From the NCBI RefSeq assembly GCF_019279795.1, contig NC_056744.1, positions 1,510,040,976 through 1,510,104,975 on the forward strand: 64,000 nucleotides of DNA, given 5' to 3'. Of this stretch, positions 22,823 through 34,830 are shown piece after piece. The notes beneath the pieces are model-generated. The model saw only the letters and a list, made by a program, of their open reading frames with translations. It ran no database searches and was not told the DNA's origin. Source of the DNA: Protopterus annectens. Taxonomy: Eukaryota > Chordata > Ceratodontiformes > Protopteridae. How positions within the stretch are numbered: the stretch's first letter is position 1; each line of letters opens with the position of its first letter. Made by a program: the position numbers and the translations under genes.

Positions 22823-25800
22823 CAAAAAAATGGCAGCGTCCTGTGTGGCAGCGGCTGCTTCAGATCCCCACAGGAAAGCGTGGTATTTGTCTTGTTTGTA
22901 ATCAGAAACAACATAAAAAAAACCAGATTTAATGGCAAAAAATAAGGTGTGCTTAACTACAGTGCTGAGAATCTTTTAGAAATCTGGTTTCAAATTACGC
23001 TATACTGTATGTTTGATGAGCTGCTTGCTGTGAGGTCTATAAAGTCAAACCCATTACAGGAACTCCTACAGCTGGGAATCTTACTGGAACATGGTAAAAA
23101 CTGCAGAAATTTGTCAAACTGAATGACAACAGGACATGGGAAGTGCATTAAAAGGAAAATATGTGAACAATCAAGAAAGAGAGGCTCTAGAGCAAGAATT
23201 AAAGTCAGACTAAAAACAAATCTGCACAGGCATGAAATTCCTTCCATACTCCTGGCAACTGTATGCTCACTAGAGACCAAGATGAACTACTTAAGGATGA
23301 GTTTTTCCACACACACAAAGGTGAGAAATAGCAGTTTACTTGTATTCATTGAAACTTGGCTAGAATTCAATCTCTGTGTGGCAAATCTCATGGAAGAGGG
23401 GTGTGTGTGTGTGTCAAACAACAGCTGGTGTACAAACTGTGAAATAATCACCTCTCACTGCTCAGAGAACATTGAGTTCATGTCAACAAAATGCAGACCC
23501 TTCTACCTCCCTAAGGAGTTCATTGACGTGAACTTAACAGCTGTCTACATTCCTTCTAGTGCTAATACCAACAAGGCATTAAACATTCTGTATCTGTCCC
23601 TAAATGGCCTACAAAATAAGAATGAAGAATTTACTCATATAATTGCAGGCGATTTCTATCAGGCTGACCTTAAATCTGTACTACCCCACTACCATCAGCA
23701 TACGAACTTTGCAACAAGAGAGGAAAACATTCTGGATAAAGTGTGCGCAAACGTAAAGATGGCCTACAAGGCAGTACCTTATCTACATCTAGGCAACTCA
23801 GACCATCTGGCCATCATGCTGTTTCCTGCATATAAGCCATTGCTAAAAAGGTGCAAATCAACAACCAAACAAGTAAGAATATGGCCTGAGGGAGCAGTCT
23901 TGGCATTGTAGGACTGTAGGACTGCATCTAATGCACAGACTGGTTATTGTTTAGAGAGGCATCTGTGAAGAACCAACATACAGAATTGGGGGAGTATACA
24001 GAATCAGTGATGACCTACATTTCAAAATGTGTTGATATAACCAGTCATCAAAAGCATCATCATACATGCAAACCAGAAACTCTGGCTGTCTGGTGAAGCA
24101 TATGAGCTCTTACAGGCACAAAATGCCACATTCAAATCAAAGATCAAGGATGCCTTAAGATATGCTAGAGCAAGTCTAAGTAAAAGCATAAAAAAGAGGC
24201 AAAGAGGACTTTCAGGCATAAAATTCAAGGACACTTCTCTGACCAAGCGGACACCAGACATCTCTGGCAAGCCATACAAGCAATAACAGACTACAGGCCT
24301 GCATCCTCCCCATGTGATGACAACACAGAATTTCTGAATAAACTTCAGCATCCTCAACATGGATAACAATATTGTGGCAAGTAAGCTCCCCCTTTAAACA
24401 GAGTGAAGAGGTGGTATGTCTCAGCACATCTGATGCTCTGAAGACCCTGAGGAGAGTTAAGCCAAGAAAAGCAGATGGTCCTGATACTATTACAGGAAAG
24501 GTTCTTAGAGAATCTGCTACTTAACTGTCCACTGTATATTTTCAATATATCCCTGTATCTAGCCATTGTACCTAAATGCTAAATATGACAATCATCCCTT
24601 TACCCAAGAAATCTCATTCAAGCCTAAATGATTATTAACCAGTTGCTCTTACATCTACAGTAATAAAGTGTTTTGAGAAGCTAATCAAGAATCATATCTC
24701 TTTGAATCTATCTGCAACACTGGACACATTACAGTTTTCTTATAGATCTAACAGCTGCATGGCTGATGCTATAGCTTATAGCAATTCATAATCCTTGGCC
24801 CATCTAGAGAACAAGAATTGCTATGTCAGTTAGGTGTTCATTGATTTTAGTTCTGCCTTCAATACTGTCACCCCCCAGAATCTGATAGTGAAGCTGATCC
24901 ATCTGGACATCAACACCCCCCAATGTAACTGGATACTAGACTTTCTCATAAACAGACCTCAAATGGTATGTGTGGGAAATAACAGTTCAAACAGTATCAC
25001 GCTGAGCACGGGTGTCCCACAAGGCTGTGTCCCGAGTCCTCTACTATTCACCTTACTGATGCATGACTGCATGGCCAAGCATGAATCCAAGAAATTTATC
25101 AAGTTTGCGGATGATACCACTGTTGTAGGAAGCATGAATCCAACAAAATCATCAAGTTTGCGGATGATACCACTGTTGTAGGTCTTGTCAGGAATGAAGA
25201 GAAAACAGCCTACAGGGAAGATGTGGAGCATCTGACAGGCTGGTGCAACAGCAATAGTCTGGCCTTAAATGTAGGCAAGACCAAAGAATTAATAGTGGAC
25301 TTCAGGAGAACACAGGAGGTACTTCAGCCTCTGGAGATTAAGGGGGTGGCAATGGAAAGAGTCAAAACTGTCAAGTTCCTGAGGGTGCATCTGTCAGATG
25401 ACTTATGCTGGGTGACTCGCATTAATCACACAGTGAAGGCAGCACAACAACATCTACCCTACCTACAGAAACTGAAGAAGGCAATCCTGCACAGACAATC
25501 CTCAAAGCCTTCTATATGGTGAGCACTGAGAGTATCTTCACTAATATCATCATTTGCTACAGAAAGTGCAAAGCATCTGACCTCAAGGCTCTCCAGGGGG
25601 TAGTGAAGGCAGCAGAAAAAATCATTGGTGCCTCAGTCCCATCCATCTATGAGCTGCATGATGACCCCATCCATCTTGCACATGGCACGTTTTTCCACCT
25701 CTCCTCAGGTAGATAACATCACACCTTACACTGCCAAACATCTAGACTGATCAGGAGATTCTTCCCTCTATCCATAAGGCTGCTGAACTCAAATGACAAG

Positions 25801-26244
25801 TATGACAGTAGATTACAGGATCAATATGCCACAAGCTGGGGTATACTGTCTATAGTGTCTATTTGGCAAATTCTTAATAACTGGAACAGTTAGCCGATCT
25901 CTTCTATTACTATTAGTGCAATAACCAGAGTAAGTCATCATTTCATATATGCACAATATAAACAGAGTTTATCACACTACTAATGTGGATGTGCAATACT
26001 CTAAGCAAATCACAATGGGAATTCTTAGTGTGTGCAATACCTACTAGTATAATATTGTTTAATGTCTTATTGTCCAATATGTGATAAATGTATGTGTTGT
26101 CAAGTATCCTAATTATTACTGTACGTGAATCTCTCTTACTGTCTCTCTAATTATATGTTATGTTATGTCTAACACTGGGACCAAGCAATGAAATTTCTTC
26201 AGCTGGCACTGCTAGGTTCATCTGATTGACAATAAAGTTTGCTT
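22823..26244 (+). mobile_element. L2-like LINE, copy L2-2, near full length, decayed
   Basis: Same family as L2-1. The 5' end AAAAAAATGGCAGCGTCC is at about 22824. A 262-codon open frame (23123-23911) holds most of the apurinic-type endonuclease: LLVFIETWL, HIIAGDFYQADLK and LGNSDHLAIML, so the SDH motif is kept. The RT shows RRVKPRKADGPD (about 24450), [10 protein letters not shown] (24834), [14 protein letters not shown] (about 25009) and [11 protein letters not shown] (about 25097). A 53-bp tandem duplication repeats the FADD box. The C-terminal part runs through 25223-25716 (WCNSNSLALNVGKTKE...). The 3' end ACAATAAAGTTTGCTTTGACT is at about 26228-26248. Later stops break the frame. Confidence 0.88.
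25078..25183. repeat. 53-bp tandem duplication of the LINE FADD box
   Basis: AGCATGAATCCAA...TTTGCGGATGATACC...GTTGTAGG occurs at 25078-25130 and again at 25131-25183. It duplicates the catalytic FADD codons and shifts the frame. Confidence 0.9.
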
Positions 26245-26799
26245 TGACTAATGACAGAGGTTAATTCCACTGTCTATGATATGCATATTAATGGTGAAAT
26301 ATATTAAGATTTACTGGAATAACTGATATCAAAAATTCAAATAATATACGGTATTCCTAAGATATACAAGTCCTTAACTAACCCTCTACTAAGACCAATA
26401 GTATCAGCAAGAGGATGGGTCACTAAACATATCTCTAAGTTTCTAGAATATAAGATGAAATCTGTCTTACAGACATTGAGAGCAATTATAAAAAATACAG
26501 AAGATTTCTTACAATAATTATATACTTGGTCAAGTTGTTATAAACTGTTACTTTGTAACTTTAGATGTAGACTCATTATTTACTTCAATACCAAATGATG
26601 AAGGAATACAATACATTAGAAAATATATTTCAAAGGAAACGTCACTTACTGTTGCATATATAAATATGTGACGTCTTATTACATTTTGACTTTTAAGTTA
26701 TACTGCTTGGCTGTGGTTCTGGATGACTTTGTTTTACTATTTTATCTGAAAGGCACAAGTAGTGAATAATTCTGAAATTTGTATTGGCATTAGATCATA

Positions 26800-27005
26800 C
26801 ATTCCTAGGTAATGGTATGATTGTTACAAGTTTTAAAAGCCTTCTGAAAATGCACACTAATGTAAAACATGCTCTTCTGGCAACTTTGCAAGTTTATTAG
26901 AGCAATGTTTAAACTTTGCCCCTGATTTTGGGCCTTTGTCACTTTATTATTTTTGGCTTTGTCAAGAATTCTTATGCTAAGAGGTTTCAAGTTATGCATT
27001 GAGAT
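26800..27005 (+). repeat. SINE-like interspersed repeat, family C, copy 1
   Basis: Shares a body with 45.0 and 53.6 kb: a GCAATGTTTAAA-type segment, TTTTGGGCCTTTGTC, then TTTGTCAAGAATTCTTATGCTAAGAGGTTTC (in parts). The + strand end is close to CTAAGAGGTTGAGAGGTATG. No coding sequence. Confidence 0.65.
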
Positions 27006-27044
27006 GGGTGGAGCCAGCTCAGTGTTTTTGCCTTAAATCTAAAT

Positions 27045-28078
27045 GGATGAAATTTTTATTTACTTATTTATAGTTTGCCAAGATAGTCCATTGGGCCACG
27101 AGGTCCCCTTTTCAATGGAGTCCTGGGGAGAAAAGCTCTAGAAAATTACAATTCACAGATTTAACATAAGAGTAAGTTATTAGAGAAATGTAATGTGTAT
27201 AAATGAAGCAAAATTAAACAAATAGAAAGACACATATTAGTAGAGTGCACATATTAGTACAATGCAATAAGAGTATTTACAAACAGTCAAAGTTTTTAAC
27301 AGTTTAACATATTAGCAAAATGCAATAACAGAAACAGTCTAAATTTTTAAGTTATGCTAATTCATGCAGTTAATTTCTAGGTTACTGAACTGTATCATTC
27401 TAGGAGTTATGCTAATCCCTAGAGTTTATTAGGGGCACAAAACAATGGGAGGCTATTATGAATTATAGCTTATAGAGAGAAGCTACAGTGTAGGGAGATT
27501 ATATGGGATGGGAGCAAGAGCAGTACCATAGTGAAGGTAGGTTTGTGTGAAGTAAGGTCTTGAATGAAGAGAGGCTGCTGGTGGTGTGGGTGAGAGGTGG
27601 GAGGGAATTTCAATGGCATGCTAGAGAGAAGGACATCAGATGTTTGCCTGGTGGATGGGCAGGTTTATGTAGTTCAATTAGATTTTGGGAATTAGATGTC
27701 AAAAGTCTATTTGGTTGGTGCATTTTAAAGGTGGTGGCAAGACAGAGAGAGGGTGTGAAAATAAGTTTGTATGCTTGGACAAGTAGAATATAGATGAGGT
27801 AATTCGACAGCTCAAGCCAATTCAATTGGTGTAGAGCAGTGTAGTGATGGGAAGTGGATCTATGGCCAGTTGCAAATTTTGTTATTTCATTATAGCATGA
27901 GGAGAGTTTAGTCTTGCGGGAGGACTGCAGGTTAGTAAGGATAGAGGCACTGTATAGGAGGGACGGGATAAGGTAAGTGTTGGTGAGGGTGTGCCTAGTG
28001 GAAGGAGAAATGTAACAGTTGTGGCAGTAAAGCATGCCTATTGTTTGTGTGTGTTTTTGATATTTACTTGTAGATGAT
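27045..28078 (-). mobile_element. CR1/L2-group LINE, family B, 3' end
   Basis: A 158-codon open frame on the - strand (27610-28086) reads TNTYLIPSLLYSASILTNLQSS, KLSSCYNEITKFATG and YTALHQLNWLEL, the C-terminal region of a LINE reverse transcriptase. It runs into a 3' region with GAGCTTTTCTCCCCAGGACT (about 27139-27120) and ends in an AT-rich AAATAAGTAAATAAA tail near 27055. The same 3' region recurs at 63.2-63.35 kb. The 5' part is missing. Confidence 0.75.
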
Positions 28079-29533
28079 TGTGACACCCGTGCCCTGGAAC
28101 CTCAATCCTTACCACCAGCACCAGTGAGTGGCATCTCATATAGAGGAAAGGACAACATATACACACAGTAAAGTACAATTTCCCTTAAGGGCACACAGAG
28201 ATCACAGTCAGTCTGGGGCTGGTTGCTCCCTTGCACTCCAGGTCCCCAATAAGACTCCCCATTGGCACAACTATAGGGTCCAGATGTCTGCCTAGCTGGC
28301 AAGCTAAAACCTCCAGCACCTTCTCTGTCCAACCAGTGCTTCGTGTCCCTGCCCACATAGCTGACACACACACACTCTGAGATAAGAATTTATACAACTT
28401 CTTAGACACTCCTGAGAAAGGCTGACAGATTCTCCAGCTGTGCCCCTATACCCAGATTATACGATAGTAATTCCTGCCACCACCAGCTAATATTTATTAG
28501 CTACTCAAAGGCCCTTAAAAGGGTGTCCAATTATTACTGTGAAATATTATTATCCAATTAAGTAAGTGTGACTAAACAGTCAAAGCTTATTTGGAGTGAC
28601 TTGGACAGTGATTACTATAAATATGCAATGTGCTCTATAGCTTAAAGTATCTCTACACAAAACAGCCACAGTGGAAAGGTTTAAAAATATTTAATAATAA
28701 AGACACAAGACAATACTACTACATCACAATGCTACTCAAGAGTTCAGAGATCACAGAGAAACACGTAAAACAATACAGTAAAAAAAGGTCTGATATGAAT
28801 GCAGAAAAACACGTAGTCTAAACTTTCTATTCCTAACTATTCTTAAGAGAAAACACAGTGCTAAAATCCTACTTGCATACAGACCATAACGCAGTGCTGA
28901 GTTGGATGTCCTAAACAAAATGCTTAGTCTCTCACTCTCTGAGAAATAGTTTTTAAAATCACAAACATTTCTGCTGGGCCCTCCCAGACTACATCATTCT
29001 GACACTTGGCCCTCCCAGACTACATCATTCTGACACTTGGTTTCCCCTGGCTACACATTACATCATTTTGATTTACTTCCCAGGCTAACAGATACTACAT
29101 CCTTTTGTTATCTTGCAGCTGGTCAGGAAGCAAAGTAATAGGTTCATAGGTCAGTACTAGGCTAACTGCCCTTGCGAGCCATTTTAAGTCTACCCAGTTA
29201 TCCCCTGTGAGAGTCAAACCCTGTACTTTGTGTTTGTAAGGCAAACACCTTAACCATTAGGCCACCCTCCCAACCCTATAAAATCCATTCCATAAGTAAA
29301 CTCTAGTAATTATTCCTCAAGTTAAAACAATAGGCAGGATGCTTCACTCTAGATGGACCGGCACCAACTTTAAAGATCAAAGGCAATATAGAATGCTTGA
29401 CTTTGCTTTCTTTACAGCAGAGGGCAATGCTGCTACATTGTTTTGAATATTTACAAATGACAGAATTATGTACAAAATTCTATTTGACTAGGCAGCCTTC
29501 ACCCATCTCTACCGGTCTTCACATATCATCACA
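28079..29533. other. Unassigned stretch; possible solo LTR-like fossil interrupted by a SINE
   Basis: Begins TGTGACACCC and ends TCATCACA, short inverted TGTGA/TCACA ends as in long terminal repeats, spanning about 1.45 kb including the SINE at 29138-29275. I found no matching target duplication, primer site or coding region, so the LTR reading is weak. A 31-bp unit (GCCCTCCCAGACTACATCA...) is tandemly repeated at about 28979-29041. Confidence 0.25.
29138..29275 (-). mobile_element. tRNA-derived SINE with a CR1-type 3' tail
   Basis: On the - strand from about 29272: GGTGGCCTAATGGTTAAGG (box A), TTTGCCTTACAAAC, then GGGTTTGACTCTCAC (box B), a linker, and the tail GGCAGTTAGCCTAGTAC (29170-29154) followed by GACCTATGAACCTAT. 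The 17-base tail core is identical to the end of CR1 copy A3 (41789-41773). SINEs borrow the 3' end of their partner LINE so that its enzyme copies them. RNA polymerase III promoter boxes look intact apart from one box B change. Confidence 0.85.
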
Positions 29534-29770
29534 ATTTTTATTTTAAATAATTATTACATTTGTTAGTATAAATATAAGTAAATATAATTTAGTACAAATA
29601 GAACATAACTTTAAGACTTTTTTATTATTACTGGTGTGCAGGGTTTTGCTGTATTTGCAGTTCATTCTTCATTATATGCATTTCTCATAACTGATAGTCA
29701 TATTATGTTTATATCTGTTGCATTTGTGTTATATTTTTAATTGTTTTAATCCAGTTTGCTTACTAACTGG

Positions 29771-29908
29771 AAGTTCACAGCTTCACCTAGCCTTCTTATG
29801 GCAATGCTGTGAACTTCCAGATGTCATTGCCCATGCCAGAAGTTCACAGCTTTACCTAGCCTTCTTATGGCAATGCTGTGAACTTTCAGATGTCATTGCC
29901 CACGTTTA
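29771..29908. repeat. 69-bp tandem duplication containing an inverted repeat
   Basis: Two units start at 29771 and 29840. Each holds AAGTTCACAGC and GCTGTGAACTT as inverted arms about 20 bases apart. The open frame across it only reflects the duplication. Confidence 0.9.
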
Positions 29909-31569
29909 GTTCATTGAGTTGTTGCATGTTTATACTATTTTAATTTTTTGATGTCTATTTTCCATTTATTTTACCGTACTTAAGCTGAATTTTTTTTAAT
30001 AGACAAATCTGTACAGGTTATTTGGTCATATATCCCTTATTTCTGCATACTAAATAGGTAACGTTAGTTAGCTCCTCATCTCATTATTTTAGGGGTTTTT
30101 TTAATGCAATTTGAATGGCTTTTCTGCTTACAAGTATTTGTTTTGGGTATTAGTATTATTACTGTTAATGCCTTCTTTAGTATGTTTGTAATGTTTGATT
30201 CTGTTTTTACCGAAGTTGTTTTACAATGTATAAATATGCTTGTCTGCAAGATGGAATATTCACGTTTTTATTTGTATTTTATTTTGCTTAATTATTATTT
30301 ATGTAAAGTAATTATACTTGATGCTGATAAATATAAAAAAAGACTATTTCAACCAATTTATAAATGTTTAAACATTCGTTCTTTTGTATTTTGGTTCTGT
30401 TTTGCTTTTGCTTCACTTCTGATGTTCCATTGTTTTATTTTACCTAGGTCGAATCGGCAGGGTCCAAATGTCCTGTACCCCTGCTAAGCATAGTCTAGAA
30501 GTTTTCTTCTCTGGGTAGCCTAATAAGTAGTAGCAGTCATTCTGGCCTTGCTAAAGATCAGTCCACTGATAACATTCCCTCAGTTACAGAAGCTTTCCTT
30601 TGCAGAAGCTGCTCCATTACATGCCACATAGGATGTGCTCCACAAAAATATACAGGCACACCTCTTGGACACACACAGGGAAAAGTTTTGATCAACTTCA
30701 GGTTGTGATAGGATCCTAATTGTCTATAAACAAAAATCAATTGTGGCAGCAAGTCTATAAATGTTGGTGCAAAATTATTTATAGTGATGACTGGAACTCA
30801 AATTCTACATGCTTTTGCTTCAAATAAAAAAAGCATTACTGATTCTTGTGATAACATTGAAAACAATCCCTCATATCATGAAGAACTGTATCAAGATGCT
30901 CCCAAGCTATATCTTCTACATTCATTATCAGAAAATACCCAGGTTCTCCAAAGTCTGTAGGTCTTCTTCATCTTACTTAGGCAAACCACCTGGAGTTCCT
31001 GCTCTTGGCAATGATTCCCACCATATACAGAGGTCAAATTATCACTGATAACTAAAGCTGGCACCTGCAGTGTATAAACCATACAACTAAATAACTGGTT
31101 CAGTTTAATGAACTCTTCTTTACCTAATACACAGAGGTCATTGTCTATGCTAAAAAAAATTCTAATTGCATTTCTTTTTGTAAAGAATACCACTGTACTT
31201 TAAATCCGAAAATAACACTATTTACATCTTGTATAAAAATGTGTACCTAGGAAAAACAACAATCCCAAGGATGAAGCAGCAGCAAAAACTATAAAAAACA
31301 AACCACCAGTCTGACTGAACAATGAAGGAAACCACCAGCAAACAGCAAAAAACACAGTTTAATATCGCTTTCATCTCAAAAACCTTCTTCAGAATGAAAT
31401 AAAATGCACCCAATAACATCACCATATATATCAAATCAGAATACCTAATAAAACAATTAAACACTCAAAGTGCATTATACAGTCATTTAAAGGCACACAT
31501 CTGATAACATGACATAGACGGTTCAATTTTAAAATCTTTAGTCTTCTATTCTTCAAAAAACATTTAATA
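29909..31569. other. AT-rich stretch, unassigned; weak coding-like blocks
   Basis: A 127-codon hydrophobic + frame (30104-30487) matches nothing I know and may be chance in AT-rich DNA. On the - strand two blocks lie in the same frame: 31193-30891 (FFSIDNDLCVLGKEEFIKL...) and 30752-30558 (LPQLIFVYRQLGSYHNLKL...). They look less random than their surroundings but contain stops between them. They could be a decayed retrocopy; no gene is recognised. The last few hundred bases (31220-31569) are the 3' region of PLE-3. Confidence 0.3.
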
Positions 31570-32402
31570 TTCACTGAATCATTAATACCAGGTTTTTGTC
31601 AACCCCTAGCCATATAGTTTCTCTTTGTTCGAGTTGGTCCTTGTAGGACTCCCCCTTATATTTCTAACTACATGTTCCAAAACAGCAAACAGAAACTTTT
31701 TAAAGCCACTACATTTAGTAGAATGTTTAAATAGAGCATTATTAATGTTCTTACTTCTAGTGCAATAGTACTGCTCTTTAACTCTTTTACAAAGTGGTCA
31801 TGTAGACATACCTACATAAAATTCATTACACACAGAACAAACAGCAAGATTGACTATGCCACTAGTATTGCAGTTGTATACACCATCAATAGGAAGTGTC
31901 CTGTTCAAACAAGGTAGATCAATATAGGGCCCCTCTAAAATAAATTGACATGAAGAACAAAAAACACATTTATACATCCCCTTACAGTGTCTGCTGTTAT
32001 CAGGGGTACTTTTATATGTGGAGTCAAATTGTAAACACTTTTTTTTAGACCGTCTGTTTTTTTTTATATACAAAATTGGGTCTATCACCTACAACTTGTA
32101 TTAATTCATTATTCCCACATAAAATGTTCCAGTTTCTTGTAATAATGGATCTGATGTTAAATACATCAACAGACATATCCAAACTACAAGAAATACCAAA
32201 AGTATTTTGCTAGTGTTATTAGAACTTGAATTAACACCTGTAGCTTATTTGTATTATTAATAAAACCATTTTTCAAAAATCGGTTGAAAATCAGTAGTCC
32301 TTCTTTCATTAGATAGTTTACCAAGTAAATCTGAGGTGTACCCTCTGTGCAAAAACATATTCTGTATAAAGCTGACTTCTGATGCAAAATCAGCTTCTTC
32401 AT

Positions 32403-32508
32403 AAATCATTCGTGAAGCACGAATAAACTGACCCTTTGGTATATTATTTTTCATAAAATCATTCGTGAAGCACGAATAAACCGACCCTTTGGTATATTAT
32501 TTTTCATA
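32403..32508. repeat. 53-bp tandem duplication in the PLE-3 linker
   Basis: AAATCATTCGTGAAGCACG starts at 32403 and again at 32456, and both units differ at about one base. It duplicates the codons for the KGQFIRASRMI stretch. Confidence 0.92.
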
Positions 32509-32656
32509 AAACTGGATGGTTGCTCAAATAATGCAAATAACTATTAACAAAAGTCTCCTTCCTATGTATTCCAGTAATTAAACCATTATTAGAAGTATCC
32601 CAAGTCAGGGTAACATCCAAAAAATGCACTGATATGTGCATATATGTCCCAAATAC

Positions 32657-32661
<5 letters not shown>

Positions 32662-32690
<29 letters not shown>
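32662..32690. repeat. Poly(A) run inside PLE-3
   Basis: 29 A residues on the + strand (poly-T on the element's coding strand). It could be slippage, a small retro-insertion remnant or a sequencing error zone. Confidence 0.9.
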
Positions 32691-32693
<3 letters not shown>

Positions 32694-34830
32694 CTGGAAT
32701 TATTAATACCGTCACAAAAAGAATGAACATGGTCTAGGCCACTTTCCAAAATAAAAAACAAGCCATCCACATATCTGCCATAAAAAAACAACATGAAATT
32801 GCTCCATAATAGGTTTGAGAACACTATGTTCCCACCACCCAAGAACTAGATTGGCATACACTGGGGCCACAGCAGACCCCATAGTTACCCCTCTTATCTG
32901 CTTATAAATTTTCTTGTTGAACAAAAAATAATTATGTTTAAGCACTAGTTTTATTAAGGTGCAAAGAACAAATATGCTGTCTGAAGAAAGGTGGGCTACA
33001 TTTCCCAAGAACTGCCTAACAAATTCAACCCCTTGCTCATGGGGGATACTTGTAAACAATGATTGAACATCCACTCTAAACAAAATATTCCTCTTGGAAT
33101 CAAAAGAATATACTGAATTAAAAGTCCTAATCAAATCCAAAAAAATGCCATGAGTCCTTAAAAAAATAACTTACTTTTTGAACTAATGGATTTAACATAT
33201 AATCAACTATTAAAGAAATACCCTCTCTGACTGATTTATGTGAAGATACTATGTCTCTAAATGGGGGGGGGGGCAAGGTTATGAATTTTGGGGATACCAA
33301 ACATGGTCCCCAAAAGTGGATGTTCAACTAACAAAATCATGCATATCATTAGTAATATACCCATTGACCCACAGAGCATATAAAACAGAACATATACAGT
33401 GATATGCCTTAAAAATCAGATGCTGTGTAACTACTGAATGTTCAGTCTCAGTACTTAGCATGTTTTCCATAGAGCTGACATATCTGTCCTGCTCAAGAAT
33501 TACCAACCCCCTCCCTTATCAGCTTTCATAAACCGAAGTTGGCTTAAAGACTTCAGTTCTTTTTGAGCTCGAGTAAGATTATAACATTTGTAATCTACAT
33601 TAGTATGAACAAGCAGTCTAATATCTTCAGTGCAACAATTTTCAAAAACACGTAAGGTATTAGTTAAGGGGGGAACAATGGCACTAGGTTTGGCAAACAA
33701 ACATTTATTAAATTCCATGTTAGAAAAAACATAACTTAAATTTAATTTATGACAAAACATTTTAAATCCAACAGTGTGTGTCCTAAAAGTCATCCTTTTG
33801 CTAGGCACAAAGTTAAAACCACGCCCTAAAACAAATAACTGATCAGGAGTAAACGAATAACAAGACAAGTTATACATTTTTTCTTTCAAAAATTCAGTGT
33901 TAGAATGTTCAGTAAAAACAGTTACTTTTTCTTGTTCCTTGTGGATTTTTTACTTGTTGACACTTTTCCCACCTCGTTCTTGCATAAAACAGGTAATTTC
34001 TCTAAAGGGGCTCACCATGCATTAACTGGAGTCTGGTCAGAACCATTAATTTCATCCTGTTCATCACCAGAAGTATCAGATATGTCATTCATATCGAATA
34101 CAGTCTCAGCAGAAACAGCAGCAGCCGATTCACTTGTGGAACAGACAGAATTCAAAGTCAAACCGGAAGTGACATCATTATCCTTCTTAATAACTTCACT
34201 AAAGGAAGTAGAAAGACTTCTACAAGCTCCTTGGTTTCTATAGCGACCACTAAGTTGGTTCTGTGTCTTAAAGGGGCCAGTAGCCTTTTTAACATTAGAG
34301 AAATGGGAAAAAAGCAGTATTGCTGGAATATGCATCAATGTACCACTGTAACTTCTTTAGCTTTCTCTGTATTAAACCCTGCTCAAAGTCTTCCATAGAA
34401 AAAAGCAGAGTAGAATAATCATTGTTTAAACATGGTATATTTATTATAAGCATCTGTAAAGAAGCTTCTGTCTTAATAATGTCATTACGTACCTCCTCAA
34501 TTAGTTTCTTATTACGACCAACAAGCAATTTTAAGAAATCAAGTCCTGTTTTAGAAAAAAAATGACACCAGTTCAGAAAAGAAGGACTCAGTGGGAAGTA
34601 CACCACTAGGGCATTTAAAAAAATGTAAACCCTTAGGTACTACTACCACTTGTATGCATTTGTCAAAATACTTAGTCTCAACAACCAAAGCTCTGTATTT
34701 TTTTAGTAATTTTTCCAACAAAGATAAAAGTTTTTTAGACTCTTTTTCCACCTCTACATCTCTGCCATTAAACATAGTAGAGGATAAAGCTAAATTGTAG
34801 GCATCAAAAGGGTCTGAGTCTGTATTTCTT

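Larger units (their letters stand above)
22346..26755 (+). mobile_element. Penelope-like element PLE-2, split by an L2 LINE
   Basis: Starts abruptly at 22346 inside the terminal repeat of PLE-1 and runs in the opposite direction. The first part (GGGCTTAACCTTTGTACC onward, 22346-22822) is the inverted counterpart of about 20490-20150 in PLE-1, including the IIIKNADMGG motif (about 22640). L2-2 then interrupts, and PLE sequence resumes at about 26245 with YGIPKIYKSLTNPLLRPIVSARG, KFLEYKMKS and TLDVDSLFTSIPNDEG (about 26350-26610). It stops at about 26755, the same point at which PLE-1 stops. Broken and lacking the rest of RT and the endonuclease. Confidence 0.75.
31570..34830 (-). mobile_element. 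Penelope-like element PLE-3, nearly complete, decayed
   Basis: All parts of a PLE appear in order on the - strand. N-terminal region: 34775-34012, with a Lys/Glu-rich coiled-coil-like KESKKLLSLLEKLLKKY; then 33889-33500 with LFVLGRGFNFVPSKRM and MKADKGGG. RT core: SLIVDYMLNPLVQ (about 33220), RVDVQSLFTSIPHEQG (about 33080), KQIRGVTMGSAVAPVYANLVL (about 32890) and RYVDGLFFIL (about 32780). Linker: IPKGQFIRASRM (about 32440). C-terminal: a Cys-rich YKCVFCSSCQFI block (about 31970), then GIY-YIG endonuclease sequence SGIVNLAVCSVCNEFYVGMST (about 31860-31798) continuing to about 31580. About ten interruptions are visible. A 29-bp A-run lies in the RT region and a 53-bp duplication in the linker. 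Confidence 0.88.

Noticed and set aside
29205-29272. Functional tRNA gene
   Set aside because: The tRNA-like head is followed by a LINE-type tail and has mismatches expected of a SINE; no proper acceptor stem.
28079-29533. Firm call of an LTR retroelement
   Set aside because: Only short inverted TGTGA/TCACA ends; no target duplication, primer site or coding region found, so kept as unassigned.
30104-30487. 127-codon hydrophobic + frame as a membrane protein gene
   Set aside because: AT-rich DNA readily gives such frames; no homologous pattern, promoter or neighbouring gene parts.
33905-34243. 112-codon + frame
   Set aside because: Antisense to the N-terminal region of PLE-3; composition and position explain it as a shadow.
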